NCBI GenBank assembly: GCA_011037195.1
Contig: JAAEAF010002313.1
Coordinates: 62,001-126,000, forward strand
Length of the DNA: 64,000 nt
Direction: 5' to 3'
Source: Triatoma infestans
Lineage: Eukaryota > Arthropoda > Insecta > Hemiptera > Reduviidae
A program made the position numbers and the translations under genes. The notes below the pieces were generated by a model. The model did not search any database. It was not told the origin of the DNA and saw only the letters and a list, made by a program, of their open reading frames with translations. This document shows positions 1 to 12,262 of the stretch, one piece after another; positions within the stretch are counted from its first letter, which is position 1, and every line of letters begins with the position of its first letter.

Positions 1-1820
1 TTGGTTAAAAGGATTGGATTCGTTAGAGATTGGCACTTTGAACTCCAAAGTATTAAATCTTAGGTCTAGAAGAATTTTAAGATGAGTTTTATAAGTTTGA
101 TTAGTATTGTCACTTTAGATATGTTGTCAAAACGGTTGTTATTTCAGTCTAATGTTAGGATTCCACGTCAGGCGTTGTCAGTGTACAGTACTGGGCAAGA
201 GAGGAGGAAACCCAATGTAATATTTGTGAGTACACGTTATTTTCCATTGCGTAAAGGTGTGTTTCACATTTTTGTTCGTTTATCGGTAAACTGTACTTCT
301 GACACCAAGTGTAAAGGGAGGATTGAATTTTTTTTTATTGAAGTCCATTCATCTATATGCACGGAGAGATTGTTATGTCATGTGCTTAAGTATTAAGTAG
401 TTAGTTTGAGGGCGGGAATGTCGATAATGTAGCACTTCTGGGTAAAAGGAGGAGGAGGTAGAATCTACAGTTTCTCGGTAATACCTTCGGTAAGGTAGGA
501 GCTAAGGATAAGGTAGCAAGTGAATGCGAGAGTATCATTGAACTTTCAAAATTAACATTAATAATGCGTGCATGAGAATTAGATTGGGACACTACAGTAC
601 TGCAGTAAAAGAAGGAATATAAAGAAATGGATATCGTTTTTTTAAGCAGCTTCCAGTTAAGTTGGATGGAAGTGATTAGCGAGCGTGCTGTGCTAAATAT
701 ATATCATATAAACTGAAGGCCAACAGGGAATCAAACCCAGAGCTGCGTCACACATAAATAACAACGTAACAATTAGATATTTTGCAAGTGATGAGTCCGA
801 ATGAGTCAGTATTTGAAAATGGAGTTTTCATAAGAAGCACTTGTTCTTCAAAACAGCACAATTAGACAAAAAAACAATAAATCGCAGAAAGCTTGGCATA
901 TCGTCATCAAGATTTCCATCAAAATCCATCAACCACTTTATTGAATACAATTTGCGCGATTTTCTCGGTAACAGCTCCAATGTTGTTTTTTTTAAGAACT
1001 CTTTGCACTCAAAGAATTTTTCCGACCTGAATTACCTGTAATTCGAAGCATTTATCAAGATATATTAACAAATTATAGTAATTATAACTAAATAGATTTC
1101 TGTATATCTTTAATAACTCCACCGAGCAGGTCATGTTCTCTTCCTTTTCTATGAAAACTTACCCCATACATAGATTTGTAGAAGTGAAAAGAGAATGGTG
1201 CACCAGGATCTATTAGATCTACTTCAGCCTCATTGTGAAGTCTGTGTTCTATATTGTTCATAGTCATCTGTAAAAATGTAAGAACAGGCTGTGGAAAAGT
1301 ATGATGTGTTGATCTAATTTGCCTGTTTTGGATAAGCTAAATCCACATCAACTGGCTCTCAAAGCCATATTGTGTGAGTGTTGGGACGTGCCAGTTTTAT
1401 AGTACCCCTGTTGTTAATTTGGGATACCTTCAAAGAGATTCAGATCTGTGTTATTTCATTTCCCCGCCAGGATACAAGCGTGTTAACAGTGATTAGTACA
1501 TTCTGATGACTATATACCACTCTAAAGGATCAAACTAATCTCCTAAACACTGATCTTGCACTGTAGCCTCTATGAGGAGGGTATCCTTACACTATTTTGT
1601 GCGCTCCTGAGTGTATAATATATCGTTTAAGGGACTGGTCGAATTGTGACGGGAACTCACGAGTGCAAAGGGTTAGAAAAGTGTGTGGTAACGATGTAAA
1701 GTGTAAATGTAAACGATCGCTTAAATTGAAGGACTAAGGTTAACAATACTTTGTATGCTAATTCTGGCCACAACACCAAAAATCATATGAGACTGGGCAG
1801 TTCTGCTAGCCTTAGCAGTG
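1..1820. other. unassigned AT-rich stretch
   Basis: No recognised gene, repeat or RNA is visible. A plus-strand open frame of 104 codons at 82-396 has no domain I know, no signal peptide and no splice context I can defend, so it is not called a gene. The rest is broken by stops in all frames. Confidence 0.5.
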
Positions 1821-2060
1821 CAAAGGCTAAATATTTACTAAACATACTAGTCCCACCAATTCTGCTTAAACAATTTTTCTGAGAATTTAGATTTTGAGTG
1901 GTAGTGGGAAGGTATGACCGTCGGTTATTTTCTAGTGTGCCATTTCAGTGTTTTCTATGGTTCCGTTTTTAAAATAGTAAGCCCAATTAACTGGACCACA
2001 TTCTTTTTGTGTTTGATGTTGAGAAATGCAGCAAGATAAAGATACGTAAGAGAAACTGTT
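1820..2060 (+). repeat. family A fragment, degenerate
   Basis: A weak piece of the dispersed family A. It keeps the block around 'tttttctgagaatttagattt' (parallel to the family's 'tttctctgggaaaatgcatttt') and the following 'gtgccattt' block. Both ends are missing, so the boundaries are approximate. Confidence 0.35.
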
Positions 2061-2381
2061 TTTGAACTATTTGTTTACAAACTGACAAACAAACAGATAG
2101 CTGAGTTGAGCTGTTTACTCAGAATACTTTCTATAACCTTCGCTCAAATCTGCTACTTGAATCTGATTTCTCTTTGATAACTCGTATTTTTGTTTCTAAG
2201 ATTGGATCAGTGTAGGTTTTAGTAGAGTACTATGAATTAAATGTGGGTCCAAGGTGATAGAAAGCTGAGACTTGTGTTCAGTCAGTGAAGAATGTGATCG
2301 GCCGAATATTGATTACTGCAGACAGGAGCTACTAACTTACCGCATAACAAAAGATTTGCTCCAAACTATCTAACTCGTAGG

Positions 2382-2410
<29 letters not shown>
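2382..2410 (+). repeat. (GT)n microsatellite
   Basis: An almost pure GT dinucleotide tract of about 14 units. No family A border is clear on either side. Confidence 0.9.
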
Positions 2411-2414
<4 letters not shown>

Positions 2415-2929
2415 GTTTGAGTGTCTGAGCGGAGTCAGGGCACAGTTTGAGGTATGAAATTGGAGCAAAGTGGGTAGTGTTTGCGCTGGCCAGACCATAT
2501 CAGGAGGGTCAGCAGGGATTGCTTCGCTCCCATAACGTTTCTTTTCATACTAGGTACATCTAGCTACTCATCTGAAGTTACTAATAATTATTATAAATTC
2601 CTATTTTGAACAAAATTTGTCCATCAGTCTATGAGTACTGCAATATAGAATAATCTAGGTATTTTGCACTGCAATTTTACTTCGTCTTACTGCTTGGTAC
2701 GGAACAAGGCCGGAACAAAGTTCAAATTCTTCAATTTTTTTTGCAACATTTGACACTAAATTCATCTATTTGTGAGATTCAGTAGTATTAGCTTTGTACG
2801 CTTGAAATTAAAAAGGAAATTCAGAGATCATAGAGATGGCTCAATTCACTCAAGATGTATCGTGAATGTATGTATGATGCTGGGCTTGACGTATGCTAAA
2901 GAAAATCATACTAATCTCTTCGTCAAATT

Positions 2930-3440
2930 AATAGGGTTTTAAATATGAACAAGGAGAATGTTCAGCAAATTTTAAAATCATATAAGTTGTGCCATTACCC
3001 GCGGCCTAGGTTTTGGGCATATATGGAATTTTGAAGCAGTAATGGATGTGCCTTCAAGTTATGATTTTGATATTTTAAATAAAGTTTTCTGGATGATGAA
3101 TGTAAATAGGAGGAATTTCTGAATATGCGCAGATGAAAATCCATATATTTCATTCAGACACGGAATCCGACATTAACTTCGATAAATGTTGGTGTGCTCT
3201 AATAAGGGATCAACTTGTAGGTCCATATTTTTATAATGAAACATTGAACGAAGGCAGGTATTTTTATTTCTTAAGTGAAGTTCTCCCAAACCTGTTTGAA
3301 AATGTCCGCCTTGCAGGACGGCAAATGATGTAATTTCAGCAAAATGGCTATCCAGCTCATAATGCAAGGATAATAAGGCGTTATCTAGCTCGCACTTATC
3401 TGGGTAAATGGTTTGGCTCGCACTTTCCTAGACTAAATAA
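2930..3440 (+). pseudogene. mariner/Tc1-like transposase relic
   Basis: Remains of a DDE-type transposase. The open frame at 3133-3333 reads a 'W-CALIRDQLVGPYFYNETL' block and 'FYFLSEVLPNLFENVRLAGRQM', which follow the 'W.GIIG..LIGPYF...LNG..Y..FL...LP' layout of insect mariner-like transposases. After a stop it continues as 'FQQNGYPAHNARIIRRYL', the usual 'FQQDGAPAH' box. The Asp of that box, a catalytic residue in the family, reads Asn here. Upstream, 'ILNKVFWMMNVNRR' parallels the first-Asp region ('F.DE') but is also degraded. Stops and a frame change break it. No terminal inverted repeats could be assigned. The family assignment is by motif recognition, not by alignment. It cannot make an active enzyme. 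Confidence 0.65.
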
Positions 3441-4580
3441 TACTAATACGAAAATAATGAGCTACAAGTTTTCGGTCGAAATCCGTTGCTGAATGCTGTT
3501 TCATTTCATTTATGCTTTTTACATTCACATCACTGAAATTGCATGTATTTTATAGGCATGTATTTTATATTGCATGTATTTTAAATTGTGTTATATATTT
3601 TTGTCTAGGCTGATTTATTTATTTCAATGTTGCGAAAGGATGAGTGCGCGGAGGCTTGGATGGGTAGTGAGTGGTTGGAGAGAGTAAGCTGGTGTATGAC
3701 GCTTGCGGCCGCAATCGATCGCTCACCTGGCATCAGTAAGCAGGTTATGCAGCAAGATGAAAGTTTCTGCTTGTCCCAGCACACTTACTAGCACAAGCAA
3801 CTTATTCTAACCAGCTCTGTTTCTAACCATTCCTATTATTTTATCACTTTCGCTTACTGCTTTAATTAGCATGTCTTGCGTAAGGGTCAAATTTTCGAAA
3901 TTGCGTTTCAAAAGAAGACATGTTTAAAATCAGGCGATTACAATACAAAATGAACATGAAGTTTATTATTGAAATCAGTTTGTGAATGCTAGTATTTTCA
4001 GTTGATCGCGATTTTCAACAAAACACTTTTTGGCATTCTCTAACTATTTTATTTTTACTAGCTGAAAACAATTAATTAAAATCTTCGTATTTATTTGCAA
4101 CAGTTTTCTAAGAAAATGAATTTTTGAGGGTTGTGAGGGGGGAGGGAGTGCAAGCCAAATTTTCCTCAAAACTGCCACATTAGAGTATTTTTCAACTCTA
4201 TGGGATTAAAATTAAATTCTCATTAAAGTTGGATTGGTAAGTACACACATATACAAAGTATACCTGTTTTATTTAAAACATTTTTCCTAAACAGGTAAAT
4301 TTAGTTGGATTGTCGGGGAGCTAGTATCTCTCTAAATTGCATGATCAATGTTTGTGGGTGTTGACTGCAGCGCTAGCAAGCGGTCGCATTCAGATTCTGA
4401 TATTACCAAAAAACAAATGTGTAATGTGCAGCTCCACGCCATCTTATTTGTGATATCTAGGCCAACAAAACATCCACTAACAACTCTATTTTGTCAGTTA
4501 TGCTTGTGATAACTGCAGTAAGAAAGACACGTGTGTGAAACTTCCACAACAGATATATTCAATCAAGTTATACCATTTTT
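3441..4580. other. unassigned stretch
   Basis: No feature I can support. It is AT-rich apart from a short GC-richer patch near 3650-3800 that has no long open frame. Confidence 0.4.
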
Positions 4581-4581
4581 A

Positions 4582-4786
4582 ATTGTGTCCGCATGCTTCA
4601 ACACAAAAATATCAGCATAGTAATTGTGTCCGCAAGCTTCAACACAAAAATATCAGCATAGTAATTGTGTCCGCATGCTTCAACACAAAAATACCTCCAT
4701 ATTATTTGTTCCGCATGCTTCAACACAAAAATATCAGCATAGTAATTGTGTCCGCATGCTTCAACACAAAAATATCAGCATATTAA
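4582..4786 (+). repeat. tandem repeat, 41-bp unit x5
   Basis: Five head-to-tail copies starting near 4587, 4628, 4669, 4709 and 4750, so the unit is 41 bp (one copy is 40). Each contains 'cgcatgcttcaacacaaaa' and then 'atatcagcatagtaattgt'. Copy 2 has one base changed in the GCATGC site, and copy 3 has the most substitutions. The unit is not a multiple of three, so the 67-codon open frame over it is accidental. Confidence 0.95.
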
Positions 4787-4839
4787 TTTGATAGAAAAAA
4801 AGTAAAAACATCTTTAATTTGATTCATTTTTTCTTCAAA

Positions 4840-5165
4840 ATTTTTTTTTAATGATTGATGCTGTGTAACTGTAACTTTAAAATTGCTATATCTAATGAAC
4901 ATAATTTTTACAATTTGACACGATTACAATAATTTCTCCTTAAAACTGTAAAAGAAAAAGTTTTAGCTCCTTAGATGAGTAGTTCACTTAGCTGGTTTAA
5001 AGAAAATCGTTATATCCGTTTTAGAGAAAATAGCAGAAAACTGAAAAATATTTCTTGTAAAAACGCATGTCCGATTATTCAATTTTCTTCAAACTCGGAA
5101 TTTCAACAACATATTTAATTCGAATTAATACTATTTAGATCATAGAATTGTAGAAAGAAAGAAAA
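4840..5165 (-). repeat. family A, two partial copies
   Basis: The terminal block 'ttgacacgattacaat' at about 4915-4932 marks the end of one reverse-orientation copy. A second begins right after it and keeps 'aaagaaaatcgtt', 'gattattcaattttcttcaaactcgg' in part, and the 'attaatactatttagatcata' block. The ends are decayed. Confidence 0.6.
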
Positions 5166-5339
5166 GGAAAGATCAGATAGAAAAAGAGATTAGAAATAAA
5201 AAATACGTAAGTAAATAAACCAACTACAGCAACAATAGTACCAACTACATGGACCATGGTCCGCCTGCAGGGATTGACCTTCATTTATGTTTTATTTTTT
5301 ATTTTATTTTGTTTAAATATTAATATTAATTCTGCCCTA

Positions 5340-6605
5340 AATGAAAATCTAATTTTTTGTACAAAGTAGGAAGGTCGCCATTTGATCTTTCATCAATAAT
5401 TTATTATTACATTTTTCAGCTATTGGTTCCATTAAAGCGCCATTTGGTAAACATTTATTACTGCCACTTAGATAAGCAGTTTCATTGTAATTATGCTTTT
5501 TACAAATCTCCAGATACTCACACTATACAAAAATAACTTTTCGCTTATTATTTGCTTTGCCAGTGTTTTTGGGAGACGACAATCAGGAAGACGTACAACA
5601 TTTTCTACATACCGGTTTAATGCATGTTCATAGTAACAAGGAATAAATGGCGTATACCTGCCTCGAGATATATAAAATATAGTTAGGGGTGTTACTCAGC
5701 AAACAGAACAACATTTTGATAACAAAATTTAATTTTTCTATTTAATCACTCCACATAAATCCCCAAACTTGCGTAGCATAGCAAAGTATTTCCGGAATTT
5801 CATTTTTCTTTAAAATACCTGCTTTCGCTGCCCTTAGCTTTTCTTCAAAATGGTAACGAAACGACCATTGAGGAGACAACCAACTCCAAGATATTTATAT
5901 TGATTTATAATGTTTATACATTTCCCCTCAAAAACTCATAATTCATTTCGAGCAAGTTTACCTCCTTTTCTAAACACTATGATTTGGGATTTATTAAGGT
6001 TGCCATTCAGTTTCCATAATTGGCAATTGAAGCTAATCTATCTATCATATTCTGAAGAACAGTCGGGTCGCTTGCCCTCATCACTATATCGTCTGTATGG
6101 AGCAAACATCTGGCCACTCGAACCAGCAACTCGACTATCTCCATTAACATAATCATGCAAATCATCTGTGAATAGCGAGAATAAAATTGGCGATAAAAGG
6201 CAGCCTTGTTTAAGACCAAATTTGGTAGGGAAACTTTAAACCACCGTAAGTCCATACTGATTATTCTATATCTTTATAAAGTCCTTTCAAGATGTCAATA
6301 AATTTGGTAGAAACCCCCAGTGAATTAAGTTTACAGTAAAGTGAGTCTCTTTCGGGAGAAGTAGATTTAAAATCAATGAAAAAACATTCTGATCTTGTTT
6401 TTTGCGTTTGCATTTTCACTATGTTCATTAAATTAAAAATGCTATCAACCGTGAAGTACCTTTTCTTAATCCAGCTTGAAATTCAGATAATTTATTGTTA
6501 TCATTAACCAACACTGATGTTTCTGTAAGAGTAGCCCCATGAACAATTTGGAAATGCCATTGTTCCAAATTGACAGAATTGTATAATAATCAGAAGCATC
6601 ACTTT
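5340..6605 (-). pseudogene. LINE reverse transcriptase relic
   Basis: Minus-strand reverse transcriptase with many frame changes. From high to low coordinate I read: a 'FQAGLRKGTS' block (near 6480); 'ECFFIDFKS' (motif A, near 6370); 'GVSTKFIDILKGLYKD'; 'GLKQGCLLSPILFSLFTDDL' (motif B type, near 6200); 'LLHTDDIVMRASDP' (the YADD box altered to HTDD, near 6090); then 'KSQIIVFRKGGKLARNE' and 'YKYLGVG' (near 5930). This order is that of a non-LTR reverse transcriptase. The same layout is seen in the minus-strand LINE at 59.2-63.2 kb, so both may be one family. The downstream part to about 5340 is read more loosely. It is non-functional because the catalytic box is changed and the frame is broken. 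Confidence 0.75.
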
Positions 6606-7018
6606 AGAGGAAGATCTACCCTACTTCTCCCCCAAAAGTGGATTTTCCCGGAGAAATGTTTCAAAGACAAGTTGTATTAGATCCTTGCAGTTGATATTGC
6701 AAGTTAAAGAAAATCGTTGGAGCCATTTTCGAGAAAAATGGTGCTTTCGGTTGAGAAATTTTGACAGATAACTTACTGTCGGGTCCCCTGGTGATATTTA
6801 AACGGAATATCAAATATAAACTTTCTACGATTTTTCGTTTTTGAGCTATGCTGTTCACATAAATATACACACACCCACACACAGAGACCATTCTCTTCAA
6901 ACCACTTTTTTGGACTCAAGGGGGACCCCCAATCGTATGTTTCCGGGGAAAACTCAATATCAAATATTTGACACGATTACAATACATTCTCTTACTAGGA
7001 GTAAGAGAAAGTAAAAAT
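6590..7018 (-). repeat. family A copy, 5'-half
   Basis: A clear reverse-orientation copy. It runs from the 'cccggagaaatgtttcaaa' block through 'aaaatcgttggagccatttt' and 'ggtgctttcggttgag' to the end 'gacacgattacaatac' and the palindrome 'tcttactaggagtaaga'. The dinucleotide slot here is a short 'acacacacccacacac' tract at about 6867. The 79-codon minus-strand frame over it is a shadow. Confidence 0.85.
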
Positions 7019-7029
7019 AGAAGAAATTC

Positions 7030-8160
7030 TCACCGCGAGTGTTTGTTGTAATCAATCTTAACTTGCTCTTCATACAATCCTTCTTTACAGTTCTGAATGG
7101 CTAATTATCTTCATACAGATTTGGAAGCCAGGGTAGTTACCAGGCGTTGAAGTAAGATTCGAGAAGTTACCCTCCCTAGAAACTTCCCAGATCCTGTGAT
7201 TCCTCAGAGATTCCTTAATCTGGAAGAGGTGCTGTAAGTGAGTACCCACAATTGACCTCTATTGGTCGCAGTGCACTATACTACAAAAACAAAACAAAAA
7301 AGTGAAATTATGTACTTACATAACTTGCTGATATAAAATGATAGACTGTAAATAAATGAATAAGTTAGTGACTTTCTTAGACCGACAGAGGAGACTATGG
7401 CCAGCGCACTTGGCTGGCTTTGGCCCAGATATTATCATTTGTATGATGATATTCTTTAAATGAAATTACTAATCAGCTAATTTGAAAGATTTTAGTTGTT
7501 TTGTATTAATACATACTGTATGTCGGTTGTCCTGTTTCTCTATTCTAATGAAATCATTTTCCTTTAAACAAACCAATACCAATTACAATAATTGTGGGTA
7601 GTCCGTATGTATGTGGAGAGAGAGAGGGGCAGACAGAGAGCGGATGTTCGAGGGTGTGGCGGATAGGAGATGTATAATGCATCAGTGCAGAGCTCTACTA
7701 GCTGGTATAAAGAGCTGACACTCCCTGCACGCCCAGTTCCGTTAGGAAATCCACTGGACCGTGATGTTTGCTTTCAATATTCATATACTTTACACGTGTA
7801 CACGTTAGCGATATATTTAATGTTCCGACTACAGCCACTAGCAACAAACAAAAATAATACCCAGATTTTCATGTGATTTCATGTGATTCATATATTCGAG
7901 TTCCAAAAATATATGGGCTCTCTAGCGTGAGAACATAAAACTTCATTTTCTCTTTGGAAAAGCCTAAGTTGACTCCAGAACAAATGAATTCTCCTATTTT
8001 CATATTTTCCTTATTTCAATGCGATCATGTCAAATTCTCTAAATGAATTTACACCGTGATTACATGTTTAGCAGCTGGCTGTTACGGACAGATCATTTTA
8101 GCTAATAGTGCGCTCCCAAGCCCTCTCAGTGTCTGTATGTTGTGAAACGCAACCTAACCA
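7030..8160. other. unassigned stretch
   Basis: No gene or repeat that I recognise. A short GA-rich patch is at 7616-7640. The open frame at 7670-7876 shows no known motif. Confidence 0.4.
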
Positions 8161-8164
8161 GCGA

Positions 8165-8330
8165 ACAATCTCTGAAAGTTCAAATTTTTATTCCTTTTAG
8201 GAACCTTTAACGTTTCGGTAAAAATTAATCAACCGAAAGAATGATGTTTTTTCTTCAGTTTATCCGATTTTCTCAAAATTAGTTCAAACAATTTTCCTTA
8301 AATGTGCATAGCAGTAACTAAATACCAAAG
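8165..8330 (+). repeat. family A fragment
   Basis: It keeps 'ctgaaagttcaaattttta', then 'aattaatcaaccgaaagaa' and 'cgattttctcaaaattagttcaaacaattttc', the middle of the family consensus. Both ends are absent. Confidence 0.55.
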
Positions 8331-9140
8331 GCTTATCATGATTTAGTTACAAAAATTTCTTTCAGACAATTGATTGATTTTATGTAGATTGCGGCGAATG
8401 TGGAATTAGGTTTACCTCTGAATTGCAAAACCAAGATTTTAAGTGCGCTGGCGTGTAGTTTACAATTTAGTAACATTCAGCACCTGGTACTGAACTACTT
8501 TCGTATTTAGGCGGTCTCAATACCGGATACTAAATTATTTTCGTATTTAGGCGGCCACACTACTTGGCGGTTCCCACCAACTATGTCGCGCATACACAAA
8601 CACACACACACAGAAGAAGAGAGTGAGAGAGCATTCGTTAAAAGCATATATTTCCTACTTGGCGGTGAAAACTGAATTTCGCAAATAAGGCGCAATCGCA
8701 ATACTTTTTCTATCAGCAGTTAGGAACAGATCACAGCAGTTAGGAATAGGATAACATCAAATAAAGCTGAAAGTTATATTTAAAAATTGTCTGTCATAAT
8801 AAGCTATAAACTGACAAGAAATAAAATCTGAACCTGAATATTTGAAACATATTGTAAACGTATTGTAATACTTTCGTTGGTAAATCTTCAAGGAAATCCT
8901 AAGATAAAAATCAGAATTAGCTCTAGGGAGAGCCCTCAAGTATCAGTGCTACATCAGCTATATCCTATGGCTACTATTCAGATCATTTTGTTTGCAAATC
9001 AAGAATTATGTGCTAGGCGGCTTTCATACTAGACAAAATGTGGTTTCTAAGACTCGCACACTTTCTCTTACTGCGTTATTTGTGTTCTAATTGAGAAATC
9101 TTCTTTAACGCAGTTTTTACTGAACTGGTTAATTGGCCCA
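8330..9140. other. unassigned stretch with short local duplications
   Basis: Near 8493 and 8534 the block 'ttcgtatttaggcgg' occurs twice, with a related 'ctacttggcggt' at 8570. 'cagcagttaggaa' is repeated at about 8715 and 8736. A short CA tract lies at 8593-8612. No coding feature is supported. Confidence 0.5.
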
Positions 9141-9190
9141 CATATACATACAGTACTGTGTTATACATATACATACAGTACTGTGTTATA
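9141..9190 (+). repeat. 25-bp tandem duplication
   Basis: A 25-bp unit beginning 'catatacatacagtactgtg' occurs twice in direct succession without a mismatch. Confidence 0.9.
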
Positions 9191-9520
9191 TGTCAGTTAT
9201 ATAATGTACTGAGCGAAGTTTAGTGTTAATCTCAAGATTTATAAAAAAAAAATTTGGCAGATGTTACAAATTAAATTGATAAAGTGTATGACGCTGATAG
9301 ATCTGAGGCAGTGGTCAGTAGCATAAAACTACAAATTCAAATCAAACATAATCTCTTGAAATTTATTTTAAATGCTTCGTTTAATAATGGAAATATTTCA
9401 CTGTTACAGGATTGGCCAGAGGACTGACAACCAAGCACATCTCAACTAATTATGTAAGTTCTTTTATATCCATATATATTTAATAATTTATATATATTAT
9501 ATTTATATTTTTTTTTAATT

Positions 9521-9742
9521 TAAGGCGCGTCAACATCTCTGGTCATTGGCGCCCGGAGCCTTCTCAGTGCACTGCCGGCCTCCGGACAATGTTCTCGTTT
9601 TACAGACAACACTAACCATCACCTTACAGTGAGCTGTAGAGGCTCCTAGGAAGATAAAATCTAAGTGTGGCACAGCTGGACTCGAACCCGGGTCCTCCGA
9701 GTGGGAGTCCAGTACGCTAACCACTTAGCTATTACCTTCCCT
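9521..9742 (-). mobile_element. tRNA-derived SINE, family B copy 1
   Basis: On the minus strand the element opens with a tRNA-like head. It has an A-box-like 'TAGCTAAGTGG', and the B box 'GGTTCGAGTCC' sits in the tRNA-like spacing. A body follows with 'cactgccggcctccgga' and 'ggcgcccggagcctt' on the plus strand. The same body is seen at 17.1, 18.7, 35.0 and 35.3 kb, so this is a dispersed family. The internal boxes imply RNA polymerase III transcription at origin. It codes for nothing; the 64-codon frame is a shadow. Confidence 0.85.
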
Positions 9743-9744
9743 AT

Positions 9745-10890
9745 ATTTAAGTATGTTACCGTTTTAAAATTATGTTTTTGTCCCAATCAATCGAATCAGT
9801 AGAATATGCTGGGATTTGAGTTAGACATGAAATATCTAATCGGCATATCTTTTGGTGTAGATGATTGGTGACAAAGCGAACAAATTCAGCTTGTACCCCG
9901 TACAATTTCGATCAGATATGAAAGAAAGTCATCTCGGCAATCTGACCTTTACTCTTGTCGCGATTCCTACTGAGCCGCATCTGGCGCTCAATACTAAAAG
10001 AAAGTTGTGTTAAAAATGCACGGCAAACTTTATTGAGCGATGTTCGTTCAGCAGAAAATAGATTCCTGGGAAGAAGAAATCATAATCACGCCAACTGAAA
10101 AGCACGCCAACCTAGCAGCTGATGAGACTTAATTTTCACCTTATTTGGGTTTTGTATATAATACAGTAATTTACTTACCAATCTCGAACCGGTCCACATT
10201 TAATATCGCTTAAATTTTGAGCCCAACAATCTTTTCATTGTAAATGTAGATTTAATAAAGAAGTTATTGTTGGGCCTTGCTGGTTGGAACAGAGCTCCTC
10301 TCCCTACAATACCCTAGTATTGGTTAGTTGCCATGACTATGATTACGGCTAATTAAAATGCGAAAACCAGCTGTCTAACAATATTCTCTGCCCGTGGTTC
10401 CCCTTTTGTATTGGCAAAAGGGTAGTTTTGAGTGGGAGAACTTGGTAGAGATGTTAAGACCGGTTGTACTTTGTAAAGTTCTGCATGCATATGTTATTAT
10501 CGGGCTCACTATATTCTTGTATATATATTTATATATGAGTGTGTGTGTGTGTGTGTGTGTATGTGTCACTATACTCCTGCAGCACGTTCAGTCCATCTCA
10601 GCGTAAATATCGCTGGGTAGTGTAGCCATACTTCAGTGATATCAATTCTGTCGATAAGAAGAGTATCATGGAAGTCTTCAGTCTTAATAATGTCTTAATG
10701 ATACATAACATTAAGACGAGAGGACGCTGTAGATTTGGCTTTCAGCAGTGCTAAGTTTGTTCCATTATTGACATTTGACCCAATGCAGTCTGACCTATTG
10801 TTCCTCTTTCTCCATGTACATCCCCAATCGTAGTTTGTTTAAAGAGCTAATTTCTTCATGAATTTCCCTTGGGAATCTAACTTTGCTTTC
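9745..10890. other. unassigned stretch with GT tract
   Basis: It holds a (GT)n tract at 10539-10560 preceded by AT repeats. No family A border, gene or RNA is clear. The overlapping open frames at 10375-10606 arise from the GT repeat. Confidence 0.45.
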
Positions 10891-10895
10891 ACATT

Positions 10896-11530
10896 TTTAC
10901 TTTCTCTTGTCGCTGTAAAGGAAGTACTACGTTCGCAAATTTTCACCGGAAATTCTCGTTTCATTGATGAAGAAAAAAATTTGTTTAGCGAGTAGTACTC
11001 GCCGAGTAGTACTCGCTAAAGAGAGAGAGAAGGAAAAATAAGTTTATTATGCCCTGGGACCTGTGTCCCTTAAGAGAGAGAGAGAGAGAGAGAGATATGA
11101 GAGTGTGTGTGTGCGCGCGTTCGTGTGTGTGACTGTAGTTCCGGGTAAAATCTGTCAATGGAAAACTTCATTGATTGGTTTTCTTGTTCAGTTTGTCGCT
11201 ATTTTACCGGAAATGGCTGCCAAGCCCTTGGGTCACTCATTGCACACACAAAATGCCTATCAATTTTAGTTGCAACATTTTTCCAGAGAAATTGATTTCT
11301 GGAGAGTTCCAGAAGCTCCTATTTTTTCTAGTTTATTCCAGTGCACTTTAGGTTAGTTCTATATAAAATTGAAGAGACATTAAATGCATTGCTAGAAATC
11401 CAAATTGGAAGAAAATCAGTTTGACGGATGTGCGATTTTTCAGAAAGGTTTTGTGAGGGGTTTTCTATTTTCTCTTCAAGTTATTTTCTCTGTAAGCTTG
11501 GAATGCTAACGGTAAGGGATACAGTACTCA
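10896..11530 (+). repeat. family A copy with palindrome and GA/GT slot
   Basis: It starts with 'ttttactttctcttgtcgc' and 'ggaagtactacgttcg', the family's left end. It then runs to a perfect 31-bp palindrome (10987-11017), (GA)n at 11073-11096 and a GT-rich run. It resumes with 'tgccaagcccttgg', 'tttttccagagaaattgattt' and 'ttggaagaaaatcagtttga'. The mixed simple repeats sit at the family's usual microsatellite slot. The right end is not clear. Confidence 0.65.
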
Positions 11531-11739
11531 TTGGATACGTGACTGGGTCCACATTGCTGGATAATAGATGCGATTTTATTACCTTATTATAATTCTGATC
11601 GGTTTCGGAATTTCCTCCATCAGTTGCGTCCGGTGCATCAAATTCTTGTAGAGTCGCTGCTTCCATTTACTATGTAATTGACATACATTGTACAGACTTA
11701 ATAAAATTAAGTAAGCTATCGGATAAACAACTGCCACAC

Positions 11740-12262
11740 TTTTATCTGAAACACTATTCCTAGAAAATTGATGTTTGGAAAGGAGCTGCAACCTTCAGCT
11801 TTATACTAAATTATTAAGAATGAAAAGCATTGCTACAATTGCTAGTTTGAACAAAACGATTATCGGAATTGGGAATCTCTAACGTATATTTCAGAGTTTT
11901 CGGGAATTTTCTCGAAAACCGCTCGAATGGTTTTCTTTAAATTAGTTCAACTTCTTTTTTTCCCAGAAAAAGTGTTTTTTGGAGGCTCAGGACAATCTTT
12001 AATTCTGGTTTAATTTTAAAATGAAATTCATTATTTGCTGGGTACTAACAGGATTGTCTTTCAAGGCAGAGGGCACTGATATGAAACAGACTCACATTCC
12101 TAGTAACCAATAAGTATAATCCCATCACCACTATATAAGTATGAAATGCTAAGGGAATTAGACGGTGAAGTAAACATTTCGAGTTTGAAGAGAATTTGTC
12201 AGTTAGACTTGTAATAATTGGATTAAGAAGAAGTGGTGTGAGTGTTTCACACCGAATATTTT
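11740..12262 (+). repeat. family A copy, right part with end hairpin
   Basis: It keeps 'attttctcgaaaaccgctc', 'ggttttctttaaattag' and the end hairpin GGTGTGA-GTGTT-TCACACC at about 12233-12251. This is the best example of the right-end hairpin. The 92-codon minus-strand frame across it is a shadow. Confidence 0.65.

Noticed and set aside
786..806. 'gatgagtccgaatgagtc' as a hammerhead ribozyme
   Set aside because: It resembles part of the classic core (CTGATGAGTCC...GAAAC), but the leading CT and the GAAAC half are missing.
2470..2530. A LINE C-terminal scrap ('LRWPDHIRRVSRDCF')
   Set aside because: It resembles the 'LRW.GH..RM' block but is only about 15 residues, too short to support.
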